From assembly GCA_016584495.1 (NCBI GenBank), contig WAID01000011.1, forward strand, positions 496,001 to 560,000: a stretch of 64,000 nt of DNA. Direction: 5' to 3'. The notes beneath the pieces were generated by a model. It saw only the letters and a list, made by a program, of their open reading frames with translations. It was not told the DNA's origin and searched no databases. Of the stretch, positions 22,448-33,599 are shown piece by piece. Position numbers and translations under genes: made by a program. The number at the start of each line of letters is the position of its first letter. The stretch's first letter is position 1. The DNA comes from Celoporthe dispersa (taxonomy: Eukaryota > Ascomycota > Sordariomycetes > Diaporthales > Cryphonectriaceae).

Positions 22448-22557
22448 GGTTCGGTAGTGTAGTTGGTTTATCACAATAGTCTAACATTGGAAGCTCATGA
22501 GAGATCATGTAGTTCGATGTACACTATAGGTCCCCGGTTCAAACCCGGGCCGAATCA
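22448..22557 (+). tRNA. tRNA-Val(AAC) with a 35-nt intron
   Basis: Full cloverleaf can be drawn. The acceptor stem is GGTTCGG with CCGAATC (one G-T pair) and discriminator A at 22557. The D arm is GTGT...TCAC (22457-22474), with G-C, T-A and G-C pairs and a T-T mismatch at the last position. The anticodon stem is ATAGT (22476-22480) with ACTAT (22523-22527). The T arm is CCCGG-TTCAAAC-CCGGG at 22533-22549, and the variable loop is AGGTC. The anticodon loop reads C-T-AAC-A, with anticodon AAC at 22483-22485 (valine, GTT/GTC codons). The intron occupies 22487-22521, one base 3' of the anticodon, the canonical position for nuclear tRNA introns. Confidence 0.94.
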
Positions 22558-24224
22558 TCTTTTGCACTTCATGTTCTTGTTTCTTGTTCTTTTTGGCCTG
22601 CACCGTGAAACCTTTACATCCGGAGGCACGAAAACGAACCTAAAGTTCCCGTTCAAACTCGTGATCCTTTGGGTGCACATTCTAACCTTGCGCCAGAGGA
22701 GCGAAACTCAGTTCTGAGAGTTTATGCACAATTTTTTCGAAGGGAGCGTGTGGTGGATCTTTGCTATGCCTGATGCGGTCGCAAACCGACGAGACCCACG
22801 ATGGCTGTATGTCTGGGCCTCGGCCGATGGGGACAGGGAATACGCCTCAGTCAGGCCTCGGCAGTATGCGTTTGATCCTATTTTCCTACTACTTCTTCTT
22901 TCTTTCTGGCCCTTTTTCGATTGCTGGCTGGTTATGGGACATGGAGAGCATACGAGCTGTTGTTACAAAAGGAAAGAAAAAACAGTAAGGACCTCAACAG
23001 AGCCGGACTGTGGACCGTGTCATGCCATCAGTCGACGGAGATGGTTATTCCGTCCGTCTCTGGGGCCGGATCTGCATCCTCGTTTCTAACCAACCCTTGC
23101 CCCGTGTTTTGAAACCAGGAACCTCGGCGTGTTCCGAGATCTGCAGACACAGGGCCACTGGATGGTACTGTCATCTGGTTTGCCGCCTGCGATGCGGCTC
23201 AATACTACAGCCCCAAGCCTGGACTGGACAAATGACTTATGCTTAACAACAGGAAATGACCTGACGTTGACCGGATACCCAACAAGAAGAGCCTTGGTGG
23301 ACGAAATATGTCGTCTGTTAGATATCCCATTCAAGTGCGTCGACAGCCTTCCTTTCTGCACACCCCAGCGCTTTATCTACTCACCACCGCCTCATGAGTG
23401 TACAACGACCATCAGTTCTAGAACTCGGCTGCTCACTTGACGGATCAATTCCATCTGCCTTGGCTGTTTCATCCGTAGTGACCCGGTGGAGCCCCCTCCT
23501 GGGAAACGCCCTCGTCGTGATTGGAGCCTCAGGGGCTGGTGCTGCATGCGGCTCGGCTGGATCCTGGACGTTTCCGCCCCCTTGTCGCTTAGGAGCATGA
23601 ACAAGATGTTTGATGTTTCTCCATTATGGACTCCGTTAGGCTGCGTGGCCTCCATCCCCTCGCGATGGCATCAGCCGGCCTATGAGGATGAGCCGGAGAA
23701 TTTCTGTCTGATGATGGGAAGCCCTTTCATTCAAGAAACAACAATCAACATGACGGTGCCCTGTTTGAATCTCGGCGGGTAGGTGGGATTCCCACAAGGC
23801 CCTCTTCCTCCTCCCCCTTTCCACTTGGTCCCCCTCTCCCCACCTCTCCTAGTAATTATGCTTGATAGATTAGAAGGGGGAGGAAGACGAGGAGAGGAGG
23901 AACGTACATATACAAGGAGCTCCGGGTCGCCGTTCCGATCAGTATCACGCCTTCTCTCTTTCTTTTTCTCTCAACTTTACCGTTCTCCCTGTCTCTCTCT
24001 TCTTCGCCGTTGTCAACTACGTTGACACATTCCATTCATTCACGGTTTGCCTGGGGCTGCCACTCGTTTTTTCTGCTTCACAACATCTTCCATTCTTTTT
24101 TTACCCCCTTCTTCTTCTACACCTGCCAATCCTTTTTGAGAGGTTTTCCTCCCATTCCAAAAACAAACCTAGGCCTACCGAGAGAAAGAGAGAGTGTGAC
24201 AAACCACAAATCAGATCATTCAAG
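22558..24224. other. Intergenic between tRNA and LPMO gene; no convincing gene
   Basis: ORFs such as 23486-23782 (plus) and 23392-23655 (minus) overlap each other and show no domain. The last 400 bases are CT-rich (TTCTTC, CTCTCT), typical of the promoter and leader of a highly expressed fungal gene, and run into the LPMO start. T-rich sequence follows the tRNA. Confidence 0.5.
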
Positions 24225-26025
24225 ATGAAGACATTCGCAGGCCTCCTCGCATCAGCCTCGCTGGTGGCCGGCCACGGCTACGTGACCAACGGTACTCTCG
24301 ACAGCGAGAGCTACACCTTCTACCAGCCCTACACGGACCCCTACACCAGCCCGACCCCGTCGCGCATCTCGCGGCCCATCCAGGGCAACGGTCCCGTCAC
24401 CGTGGTCACCTACGATGATATCCAGTGTGGTGGCGACACGGCGGACGGCATCGACGGGTCCTCGCCTGCCAACCTGACTGCTGCGGTCACGGCTGGGTCT
24501 ACGGTTGATCTGTACTGGACCTTGTGGCCGACCAGCCATGTTGGGCCTACGATTACTTACATGGCGCGGTGTGCCAATGATGACTGCACCACCTACATGC
24601 CTGGCAACGAGTGAGTCTTGGGTCTTGTCGTGCTTGTGGCTGTGCTTCCGTTATCCCGAGCATCTGTCTAACTTGTGTGTCTTTTTCTTTGATAGCACTG
24701 TCTGGTTCAAGGTGCAGGAGGATGGTCGTGACGGGACTTCCGACACTTGGGGTGCTGTAAGTTTTTCTTCTTCTTCTTTCCCTTCCTTTCTTCTTCTGAG
24801 AACACTTCGCTTTTTATAAAGACCTCTCCCCTCCATTCATATCTTCTTCTTCTTCTTCTAACACACTTCACTTTTGCAGACTGCCGTCATGACAGCCGGT
24901 GGTTTCATCTCTTACACCGTTCCCGAGTGCATCGAGTCCGGCGCCTACCTCGTCCGCCACGAGATCATTGCTCTCCACGCCGCCGAGACCGAGGGGGGCG
25001 CCCAGTTCTACCCAGGCTGCCACCAGGTCAAGGTCTCTGGAGGCACGGGAGCCGTCACCCCCGCTGACCTCGTCGCCTTCCCTGGCGCGTACAAGGCCAC
25101 TGATCCTGGTATTCTGTACAACCCTTATGAGGCGACGACTTACACCATCCCTGGCCCTGCGCTGTTCACCTGCTCTGGCTCCAGCAACAGCACCTCGTCT
25201 TCTTCTTCTTCTGCTGCTGCCGTTGTCGCCTCCAGCAGCGCCGTCGTCTCCTCTGCTGGCACCACCACCTTCGCCACAGTGACCCGCTCGGCCTCCGCAG
25301 GCAGCTCCACCACTCTCACCACCGCCGCCGCCGTCGCCCAGACCAGCGCCGCCTCTGCCTCCGCTTCTGATGATGAAGGCGATGATGGCTGTGATGCCGA
25401 GGAGACCGTCACCTCCACCATCACCGCCAGCGCCGCCGCCCAGACTTCCTCCTCCGCTGCCGCTGGTGACGATGGCGAAGACGACGGCTGCGAGCCCGAG
25501 GAGACTCTGACGTCTACCGTGGTCGACTCCCAGCCTACCACCTCGACCTCCACCGTCGTCGCCGCCAGCCAGCCCACCGAGACCAGCTCTTCTTCTTCCA
25601 CCACCACTTCTGCCTCGTCTGGTGACGACAGCGGTGATGATGATGGCTGCGACGCTGAGGGCGACGGCTCTGACTCCGACTCTGGTTCCGTGGCCACAAA
25701 CCCAGAGTCTGGCAGCTCTGCCTCTTCCACCACCTCCTCCGCCGCCGCTACCTCTTCTTCCACTGGCGATGCTGGTGATGACGATGGCTGCGACGCCGAC
25801 GGCGAGGGCGACAGCACCCCTACCGCCACCAGCGCCGCTAAGCCCACTGGCTCTAGCAACAACAACGGCTCCGGCGCATCTCGTCCCACCGGCAGCCCTG
25901 CGTCATCCTCTGGCGGCGACGACGGTGAGGACTGCGACGCCGAGGAGGAGCAGGACTATGCACAGCGGTACACGGGTCACTTTGCTCGTGGGCCGAGGGG
26001 CCTGGGCCTGAAGTTTGACGCTTAA
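24225..26025 (+). CDS. AA9 lytic polysaccharide monooxygenase with acidic/Cys-repeat C-terminal tail
   Basis: Three exons (24225-24610, 24696-24756, 24880-26025) encode 530 residues; the introns are GTGAGT...GATAG and GTAAGT...TTGCAG. This is a copper enzyme that oxidatively cleaves cellulose or related glucans outside the cell. A signal peptide (MKTFAGLLASASLVAG) leaves His17 as the mature N terminus (HGYV), the first copper ligand. His105 in WPTSHVGP is the expected second ligand, and Gln191 and Tyr193 in GGAQFYPGC are the axial-side residues. The catalytic domain ends near FTCSGSSN (about residue 238). The remaining 290 residues are Ser/Thr/Ala-rich with five copies of an acidic motif centred on a single Cys (GDDGCDAEE-like), plus a conserved-looking tail GHFARGPRGLGLKFDA. 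No cellulose-binding module or GPI signal is present. Such long disordered tails are known in some AA9 enzymes, but their role is unsettled. Confidence 0.95.
25368..25950 (+). repeat. Five degenerate acidic-Cys motifs inside the LPMO tail
   Basis: Copies lie at about 25368-25404, 25464-25500, 25621-25665, 25765-25806 and 25912-25950. Each encodes a cluster of Asp/Glu/Gly around one Cys (for example GDDDGCDAE), separated by 30-50 residues of Ser/Thr/Ala-rich linker. The first two also share the following E-E-T-(V/L)-T-S-T stretch. Confidence 0.85.
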
Positions 26026-26702
26026 AGTGCGCGAAGCGAAAGGAGGGAATGGGGGGGAGAAAGGAAAGGAGGAAGTCGTTGGGGAATTTGCTTATGGGAT
26101 TTGTGTTGCGTCTACCTTTCGTGCATAGTGTAGATATTTCTTTTATCATGGACATATATTTTCACACACACACATATATATACTCATATATACATGTACG
26201 GTTCTTGCCGGCGTACAAATTGGAGAGATTTGTTCTGCACAGAGACAATTTATGTGTTGCCTTTCCTGAACGGGATTATCTTGCGTGAAAGGAACCGTTG
26301 GCCTGCTACTTTTCAGAGTACAGGTCGTCTTGGGATTTTTTCCAGGAAAAGGGCACTGGGTTGACTAGATCGAGATTATCGAATGAATCGTTACTCTTGT
26401 CTATCGCCGGATCACTCTGTAGTAAAGATTTCGCCTGTCGAACCAGAGGCTGATTTTTTGGGGAGATTGAAACAGGCAGAGGCTTTGCTAAAGTCGTTCT
26501 TTGGCAGAAGTATCAACACTACGAGCCTGTATGTGCCCCCGACGCAGTCAAGATGGTTTAGACCTTATCATGTTAGAAACCTTTTCCCCTAAACACACAT
26601 AAGGCGTTTCTTCCTTTTGTGTTCTCTTTTTCCTTTCAGTAATTAGCGCAGCTACTCAACAGAAACTTGCCTCATAGTAATAAGGTTGAAAGATCGAATG
26701 TA
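26026..26702. other. Convergent 3' flanks of LPMO and HET genes
   Basis: No gene seen. It holds a short CA/TA-rich stretch near 26163-26190 and AT-rich 3' UTR-like sequence of both convergent genes. Confidence 0.5.
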
Positions 26703-28805
26703 TTATATAAGTGCAATTTTCTGTACAATGTACTGCTTTTTCTTAAGCTGTTGCGCCATTTCACCTTCCATAAACCCTTGTACATAAGCTTCACCAACTA
26801 CTTGAAAACTCTGATTAGCTGGTCGTAGTAGAATTGGAGCTGAGCAACCGGGAATTATAGCAAAGACATCGCCTGAACAAGCTTGATTTTCCACAGGGCC
26901 GTCACGATGATTTGGCACCCAGGCGAATCGACCTCTTCTCGTTAAAGCAAACCTGCGGCCGAGTAGGGCTCTCTGAAAGTCTTGGTATGCTTCCCAGTAA
27001 TCATCAAAGTGGGCACTCTCGGGTGGGTTTGAGGTAAAGTAGTCCTCCAAAGCATTGCCGTTGATGCGGAGAGATGCAATGCTGTCAACAAATTGAGTCC
27101 ACTTGGAGTAGTAGAAGCCGTCTTGAGCAAAGCGATCCCATCTCCTCTCTTTGAAAAGCTTTTCAGCTTTCTTCCAATCCGTGGGGAGGTGAAGCAAGGC
27201 ACGGCTTGACCTTGATGATATACTCCTGTCTGCGTAAAGCGCTGTGGACAAGTCGAAGGCGACATCATCCCGGCTCCGGTATGCTCTCTCCATGCTTCGA
27301 CATGGAACCACCGTCTCATCGACATACGAGGCGTTTTGACAGATTCGAGTTTGTAATGCTCTTGGAACCGAGCATGGCTTTGCGCCTAAGCCGTCCACAG
27401 AGTCAAAAATAATAGCCCAGCAGTGCAGGTATTGACCCTTCACTTCGGCACCCTCGAACATAATGCCGCGGTCTGCGAGATAGCTTGATTTCTGAGTAGG
27501 CATATCTGTGACATCGAGACCAGAGTTCTCTGTCGCAGACGATTTTGTCTTGTTGTCCGGCCGGTTGTCACGCAGTCTCCCCGCCCACGTCCAATCAGGC
27601 ACCCAAGTCGGTGCCCCGGATGGTCCCCAGCAGTTCGCATCACGAAGGAACTCGAGGCTTTTGTACGTGTCCATATAAGCTGAACAGAATTCTTTGAAGA
27701 CTTTCGACGCGTCCACGGTATAGTTGGGAGTAATGCGGTCAGCCAGAGCAGTATCCATCAGCCCCAAGAGGCCATATATTCTGTCCCTGGGATCGGAGCA
27801 TTTGGCGTAAGTCGCAATCTCCAGCAGCCGCGTGAGATCTGGTGCGTCACTCCTCTCGCTCGCAACCCAGAGGTCTTTCCAGATGTGGTGCATTGGGCCG
27901 GGGTCTTCCCACGTCCTTGTGTCCATCACGTCGACGTTCTGGCGGTCTGCCCTGGTCAGTTGGTTTTTGACTACCCATAAAAAATGATGGATAACCCCAA
28001 ATCCATAGCACATCTGCTGCCAAGGAATACGGTCCTGACCGCACAGGATGATGGTTCGTTCCCCACCTAGAGCCAGCTCCTGAATAATCCACAGGCGCTC
28101 CCAATATGACCGGAGTGTCAGCCTATTTACTGCCAACCAGTTTCCCTCTCCAGCCTTTAGAACGTCATGCTCCGGATTTGATTTTGAGCTCAGCATCTCC
28201 CTTAAGCGTGTCCCCTCGACTTCGCTGCCGTAATACTGAGAAAGCACGCGTAGCAGTCGGAATGCCTTGTCACTTTTGTCTTTTGCAGGGCCTAGCCATG
28301 TGACAACAGACGCTGCGGTGCTGTACAAGTAGCGCATGCGTGCTACCTCGCGTGTGCGCTCGGCTGCGTCCGATTGGTTGATGCAAACAGCGTCCACCCA
28401 GAGATAGTAGCCCGAGTCGGTGATGAAAGCGCCCATATCGCGCAGGGAATGCAACACTGCAGCGAGATTCTTTGTCGCCTGGAATTCTATACCATTTATG
28501 AAAATAGCCGTCGTCGAGGCTGTATCTCCCCACTCGTACGAGAGTGCGGCAAAGTCTCCCCAGCAAAAGCGGAACTGATGCGCTTCTGGGAAGAGTGGAG
28601 GAGGACCCGTCTCAAGGTCACCATCGCTCGAACTGACACCAGCTGGGCTGGACGTAGGACTGAGAGTTACTGTATGCAGTCGACAATCTGACAATGGAAC
28701 CACTTTGAGTTCACAGCGCAGATCTGTAAGACTCGGGATGATAGATATAACACGGATGCCATTTTCAACAGAGTTCAACAAAAGAGATCGGTACAAGTCT
28801 TCCAT
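26703..28805 (-). CDS. HET-domain (heterokaryon incompatibility) protein
   Basis: Intronless, 700 residues from an ATG ending at 28805. The three HET blocks are in order: FAALSYEWGD (about 86-94, usually YCWG or YEWG), YYLWVDAVCINQSDAAERT (133-151), and ASVVTWLGP (165-173). Further family-typical segments are SYWERLWIIQELAL, CSDPRDRIYGLLGLMD and GAPTWVPDWTW. The C terminus has DVFAIIPGCSAPILLRP followed by VVGEAYVQGFMEGEM, the usual ending of this family. HET proteins act in non-self recognition after hyphal fusion, and many trigger cell death; the specificity of this one cannot be read from sequence. No NACHT, STAND or ankyrin region is attached. The gene stands next to an AT-rich island, a common setting for such fast-evolving genes. 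Confidence 0.93.
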   Translation of the reverse strand: MEDLYRSLLLNSVENGIRVISIIPSLTDLRCELKVVPLSDCRLHTVTLSPTSSPAGVSSSDGDLETGPPPLFPEAHQFRFCWGDFAALSYEWGDTASTTAIFINGIEFQATKNLAAVLHSLRDMGAFITDSGYYLWVDAVCINQSDAAERTREVARMRYLYSTAASVVTWLGPAKDKSDKAFRLLRVLSQYYGSEVEGTRLREMLSSKSNPEHDVLKAGEGNWLAVNRLTLRSYWERLWIIQELALGGERTIILCGQDRIPWQQMCYGFGVIHHFLWVVKNQLTRADRQNVDVMDTRTWEDPGPMHHIWKDLWVASERSDAPDLTRLLEIATYAKCSDPRDRIYGLLGLMDTALADRITPNYTVDASKVFKEFCSAYMDTYKSLEFLRDANCWGPSGAPTWVPDWTWAGRLRDNRPDNKTKSSATENSGLDVTDMPTQKSSYLADRGIMFEGAEVKGQYLHCWAIIFDSVDGLGAKPCSVPRALQTRICQNASYVDETVVPCRSMERAYRSRDDVAFDLSTALYADRSISSRSSRALLHLPTDWKKAEKLFKERRWDRFAQDGFYYSKWTQFVDSIASLRINGNALEDYFTSNPPESAHFDDYWEAYQDFQRALLGRRFALTRRGRFAWVPNHRDGPVENQACSGDVFAIIPGCSAPILLRPANQSFQVVGEAYVQGFMEGEMAQQLKKKQYIVQKIALI

Positions 28806-31800
28806 ACTTAGTTATGTCTTGCCGAAGAGTAAAATGGTTTGCACCCATGTCAGACATGCCTACCCAATAGCTAGGCAAAGTCACGATGATCTGGATGATG
28901 GGGCGGATGGAGTAGATTGCTGGTAAATGTCTGCCGGTACAGAAGCTGATTCTTGCCAAGTTGCAAGAACCGGAGGGGAGAGGCGATGGCTATTTAAAGA
29001 GGAGCAGAAGCCTTATTCTTATAACTCCGGTATTCTTTTTGAGCTTAGTGCAGTGCATAGAAGCCAGTTGGTCTGCTGCCTTATCAAATACAGCCTCTGG
29101 TAATAAGAACTGCATTCTACTTTTTCAGATTTCAAGCAAAGTATAGATGCACATTCAATCCAAGTGTCAGCATAAGAGGCGCTGCATTTCGCCCGAGTAG
29201 TTAATAGCCTTATTCTAAATACCAAACTATTTAAGGCTATCAGCACTAGCAGCAAATTATAAACACTATCTGTTCTTAGACCCTTGGTAACTAAACCAGT
29301 GCTGCTGCCTAGGAGCCTGGAGCCTTATTTCTTTCTAGCTCATCTCAAGGTTACAGGTGAGGCAAGTAAACTTTGCTTGTAAACTTTGCTTGAATATAAT
29401 TACCAGCCCTTGCTAGCCTGCATTCCACTACAGATATTGAACCAGAACTCGGGCGCCGTCGCACAAGAAAGACGTTTTAAGATAGAAAAGTGACAGCAAA
29501 CAAAGGCTAATGGGACACAATACAGGGTGAAAAATCTGTTTTGGATCTGTCCAGAGGGCTCAAAATTAAAAGATGGAAAACGGGATAACATTTTCTATAA
29601 AAAACCTGAAAGAAAAAAAAAAAGGTCGAGAGGTTGGGAGGCCCTTATACTCGAGAACTGCGGACCCGATTACTATTTCTTTTTAGATGCAAGAGGCTTC
29701 TGCCTTTTCGACCGAAATTGATGCATAAATATCTAGGGAGGAAAGGGGAGAGGGGTTTGAAAGGAGAGAGGGACGAGAGAGGGGCAGTCCTCTTTTCTAC
29801 TAGGTTGCAGTGATAATCAGATGCAATGTGGACATCTTCTAATGGTGGAATAAAGGGGTAATAGTATCAGAAGTGCAGAAAGAAGGAAGGGGGGAGCAAG
29901 CTGTACGCAGTGCTGACTATGTATATATAAAGCTATAGTTTTGCGCTTTTAATCTACAAATATGCATAGCTATAATAAGTAACAGATTTCAACTTTATCA
30001 AAAGAATTATTAGATAAAACTGCTGCAAAAGCAATTGCTTATATTAATTAATTAATTCTATCTGCAAAAAAGCCTTCTGGAAAATACTTTGAGAATAGCT
30101 TGCATTATTCTATCCATCTAGAGTTGGTAAGATAGCTGCAGCCTTAGATAATATTGATATATTAGCTATAAACAAACAATAAATTGGTACTGAATAGAAT
30201 AGAAAATTATGCAAGGGCTGGTAAGTTATTGGCTTTGGTAAGCTGGCAAGCATCCGCTCTGCCTGATTCACTTGTGCTTTGGAATACAATGTGCAGTGGG
30301 ATAAAGCAGGAAATATCTAACTCAGCCTCCTCCAATGTTCCTAGCCTCTCGCTCGCTATTGAGGCTCCCAAAAATGGCAGCACACGCCAGCCAAATACGG
30401 CAGCCACAACAGCGATTTGTCGACTTAATCTGTAATTTATTAGCACAACAACTCACCTGGCGGCATGAAACCCATGCTGTCTTCGTGGCTAGCACGAACG
30501 GGCTGTCATTCACTGTTTCTGTCTTGGGGTACACCCTGAGACTATCGCATATGTTGCCATCGAGGTCTTGGTCTGTGAGCAGGTGGAGGACTCCGGGACT
30601 GGTTTCTGGCTGTGGCGCTGCCTGCAAATGTCCCACCGCTACACACTATTTTCTGGTATTTACATGTCTGGGAATAGCCTCATAGTTTCCCGTGTCCTGT
30701 TATAGAGACATTTTTGGTATATGCCTAGGTAAATGAGTTGCGCATCGATGCTGCTCTCTAGAACTGTTTGCTTCAGCATGTCAAAGCACGCCTACCTGGC
30801 AGCGTCGTTCGCGCATAGGAGTAATTCTTTGTATATATATATATATATATTACAATCATAACCAAGACGTCTTTGAAGCCATGGTAGAAATCAGGCCAAG
30901 GCGACAATGTACTGGCCCGCCGTCGTCAGCAACCCGCCGACCAAGGCAACGCAAACACAGGCAATGCGAGCGAAAACCCCATACAAATGCCCACGTACGA
31001 GGCCCAACTTGTAGTAGCCAGGCCCTTATATCGACATCTGCCCACACGCCTGTTATCTTGGCCTGCGTGAGTACTTAATTAGCGTTGCCGCTGTGGAGTG
31101 GGTAGTGTTGAGTGGATCTCGCGACATTGTTCGCGGCTTCAGGACGACGACGTGAGCCTCGACATCATGAAGTTTGTGTGTACGAGTGTCTTGGCCAAGA
31201 GGAGAAAGCGGGGAGGGAAAGAAAGAGAAGGAAAGGAGGGAAGAGAGAGAGAGAGAGAGAGAAAGAAAAAGTCAGCAGAAAAAGAGGTGGAGGCAATGAG
31301 CTGTAGGAGTAATTAATACACCCCGTCGGCCGTTGTATCTTTTTGCGACTCTACTTTACTGCTCATGTCGACGATGAACCGATATCGACGCGAGAAGGAA
31401 TACATGAGCCGATTCCGCAACGATCAAAAGGGGATTCTTTTCACAAGAAAAAGCGGAGCAACTGCATAATATGATCTAATCTGATCAATCTCCGAGGCTC
31501 ATGGGGGGTTTCCGTACCACTCACAGGCTTTCCGTATTGATCACCGATTGCCCGGACTTACTCCGGAGTCGCTCCTCCACAGGAAGAGGTCATTTTACGA
31601 CCAGAACTTTTTTTTTTCTCTTTCTCTTTTCTTCTTTTTGGTACATTTTGACACCTTTTGAACTTAGATCCTATATAGAGCTGAGTCTTCAGGTTCTGAA
31701 TTGTCAACATATCAACCAAGGCCTGCGCGTGGTTTTTTCTTTTAACCTCGGCCCGGGCCAAGAAGCTTGCGGTCCTGATTTATCTCTTTTTGGAGAACCA

Positions 31801-31961
31801 ACGTCAACTCGCGACTCGAGCTTCCCTCGCCCTCCTCCTCGTCCTCGACTCTCTCTGTCTCTCTCCCCCTCCCTCCGTGGTTCGCCTCCTCGCGACCGGC
31901 CAACCACCCACCCAGACCTCGAGATACGAGACCCAAACCTCCCTCTATCCCCAGCCCAAAG
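28806..31961. other. AT-rich, gene-poor region with RIP-like character, then promoter-type sequence
   Basis: From about 28960 to 30190 the sequence is AT-rich and dense in TA, TAG and TTA words (for example 30040-30060 and 30120-30190), with no usable ORF. It may be a transposon relic eroded by repeat-induced point mutation, but no terminal repeats or protein remnant can be named. Around 30200-30690 base composition becomes balanced and an antisense stretch looks weakly coding. A (TA)n tract lies at about 30831-30851. The last 600 bases are CT-rich leader of the next gene. Confidence 0.5.
29366..29391. repeat. 13-bp perfect tandem duplication
   Basis: GTAAACTTTGCTT occurs twice without a gap at 29366-29378 and 29379-29391, inside the AT-rich island. 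Confidence 0.85.
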
Positions 31962-33007
31962 ATGTCCGCTTCAGCATCCACCGCCGAGAACCTCCCCACG
32001 GGCGAACCCATCCCAACCTCGCCGACGCCCTCGTCCTCCCCCCCCGACGAGGACGCCAGCCACCGCCTACCACCTGAAATCCCTCCTCCGCGCCCTCCCC
32101 CATGGCGCCGACGCCTTCCTCGCCCACCTCCAGCGCTGCCTGGCCACCCCCTCCGGCACCGACACCACCCTCCTCTTCGTCTGCTACGCCGCCCGCCTCT
32201 CCTCCGCCCTGCTCGCCGCGCTGTCCGACTCGCTCCTCCGCCGCTCCGCCCGCACAGGCCTCCTGGCCCTCGCCTTCGTGAGCTCCCCGGCAGCAGCCGA
32301 GAAGACTGCCATACTCCTCGCGCAGGGCGAGGGCGGCGGCGGTGTTGCCGCTCTCTCTGCAGCGACGGCCCAGGTCGCCGCCCTCGTCGCCTCCCGGCTC
32401 AAGAACCTAGGCAGCCTGGCCAGCGAGGCGCGCACCATCACCCGGCTGTGGGCCCTGCTGGGCATGTACTTCTGGGCCCGCCGCCTGGTCCTCCAGCTGC
32501 TCTCGCCGCCAGCCCGCGACAGCAAGGACAAGGAGGCCGGGCGGGCCAGCGCTTCCACCACCACCTCCGCCGCCGCCCTCGTCTCCTGGGCCCAGCTCCT
32601 CTCCTGCACCGCATTCCAGTACCTCGAGAACGCCGCCTACCTCTCCGGCCGCGGCGTGCTGGGCTGGACCCCCAAAGCAGCAGGCGCGGGCCTACGTGGT
32701 CGCCTCGCGCTGCCTGGTCGTCTACACGGGCCTCGAGATCGGGAAGCTTCTCGCCGAGATGGTCGCCAGGCGCCGGGGGGCCGGCGCCGGGGTAGAGACG
32801 ACGGGAACAACAGCCGAGACGGAGGAGGAGCGGCTGCAGGCGGAGGAGGCCGTCAGGAGGAGCATGGCCATCAACCTCGCCTGGACACCCCTGACGCTGC
32901 ACTGGGCTGCCGAGCGCGGCTTTCTAACGGATGCTGCTATAGGTTTTGGGGGTTGTATTCCTGGTGTCATCCAGATGCGGAAGCTGTGGAGGGAGACGGC
33001 GCAGTGA
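31962..33007 (+). CDS. PEX11C: PEX11C-like peroxisomal membrane protein, two apparent homopolymer frameshifts
   Basis: Start ATG 31962 (aaagATGTCC) gives a Ser/Pro-rich leader, MSASASTAENLPTGEPIPTS. After the C8 run 32038-32045 the frame shifts to the body: YHLKSLLRALPHGADAFLAH, then LFVCYAARLSSALLAALS, RLKNLGSLASEARTITRLW and FQYLENAAYLSGRGVLGW. After the run C5A3 at 32669-32676 it shifts again to AYVVASRCLVVYTGLEIGKL and the tail SMAINLAWTPLTLHWAAERG. Each shift equals one extra base; removing two bases leaves exactly 348 codons. The order of segments fits fungal Pex11C, which is thought to take part in peroxisome membrane elongation and division. Homopolymer error is more likely than two mutations that both leave an intact domain. 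Confidence 0.78.
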
Positions 33008-33286
33008 GGAAGGGGAAGCCAGCGGGTGCAGGCGGAATACTTGTCGGTCCAGTATAGAGAAGCCGGCCATCTATGAATATGCTGTCCATAATACCCTCTT
33101 GAGAGTTATATAGACCGGTTTGCACAGCCAGCAAGAGCGCGCATCACTGAATCAAGAACGAACTCGTGCAAGATGGTATCATATTTCTCTGTCTACCCTC
33201 AATCCCTTTAATTACCATTCTTTGATAGTACAGATTTGAGCCAGCCGGGCCCAACAACCTCGCCTCTTACACTGTTCTCTCATGGT

Positions 33287-33331
<45 letters not shown>

Positions 33332-33599
33332 CTGGTCATGATAAGCATAGCCCTTCACACAAGCATCATGCTGCCCTCCCAAGATCTTCTTCGTCCCGCC
33401 CGTTCCTTTCTCATAACGCCCAAGGAGAGAGCCCAGCACCTCCGCTCAATTTTGAGTACAAATTATAAGTATTAGCCATGACGCTGTGCGACGTCCTTGC
33501 ACATTCAACGACCCTTTTCTCGCTGCCTGCTCCACTCCGTATAAAGAAATGATGGGTATCGATTCGTTTCGCGCATGTCCTGAAGGGACCTTGCCATTG
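33008..33599. other. Intergenic, with (TC)n microsatellite
   Basis: No gene seen. It lies between the 3' ends of the convergent PEX11C-like gene and the GPI-type surface protein gene. It contains an 18-unit TC repeat at 33292-33328. Confidence 0.6.
33292..33328. repeat. (TC)n microsatellite
   Basis: About 18 uninterrupted TC units in the convergent intergenic region. Confidence 0.9.

Noticed and set aside
25140..25889. 249-codon antisense ORF over the LPMO tail
   Set aside because: Val/Glu/Ala low-complexity shadow of Ser/Thr codons.
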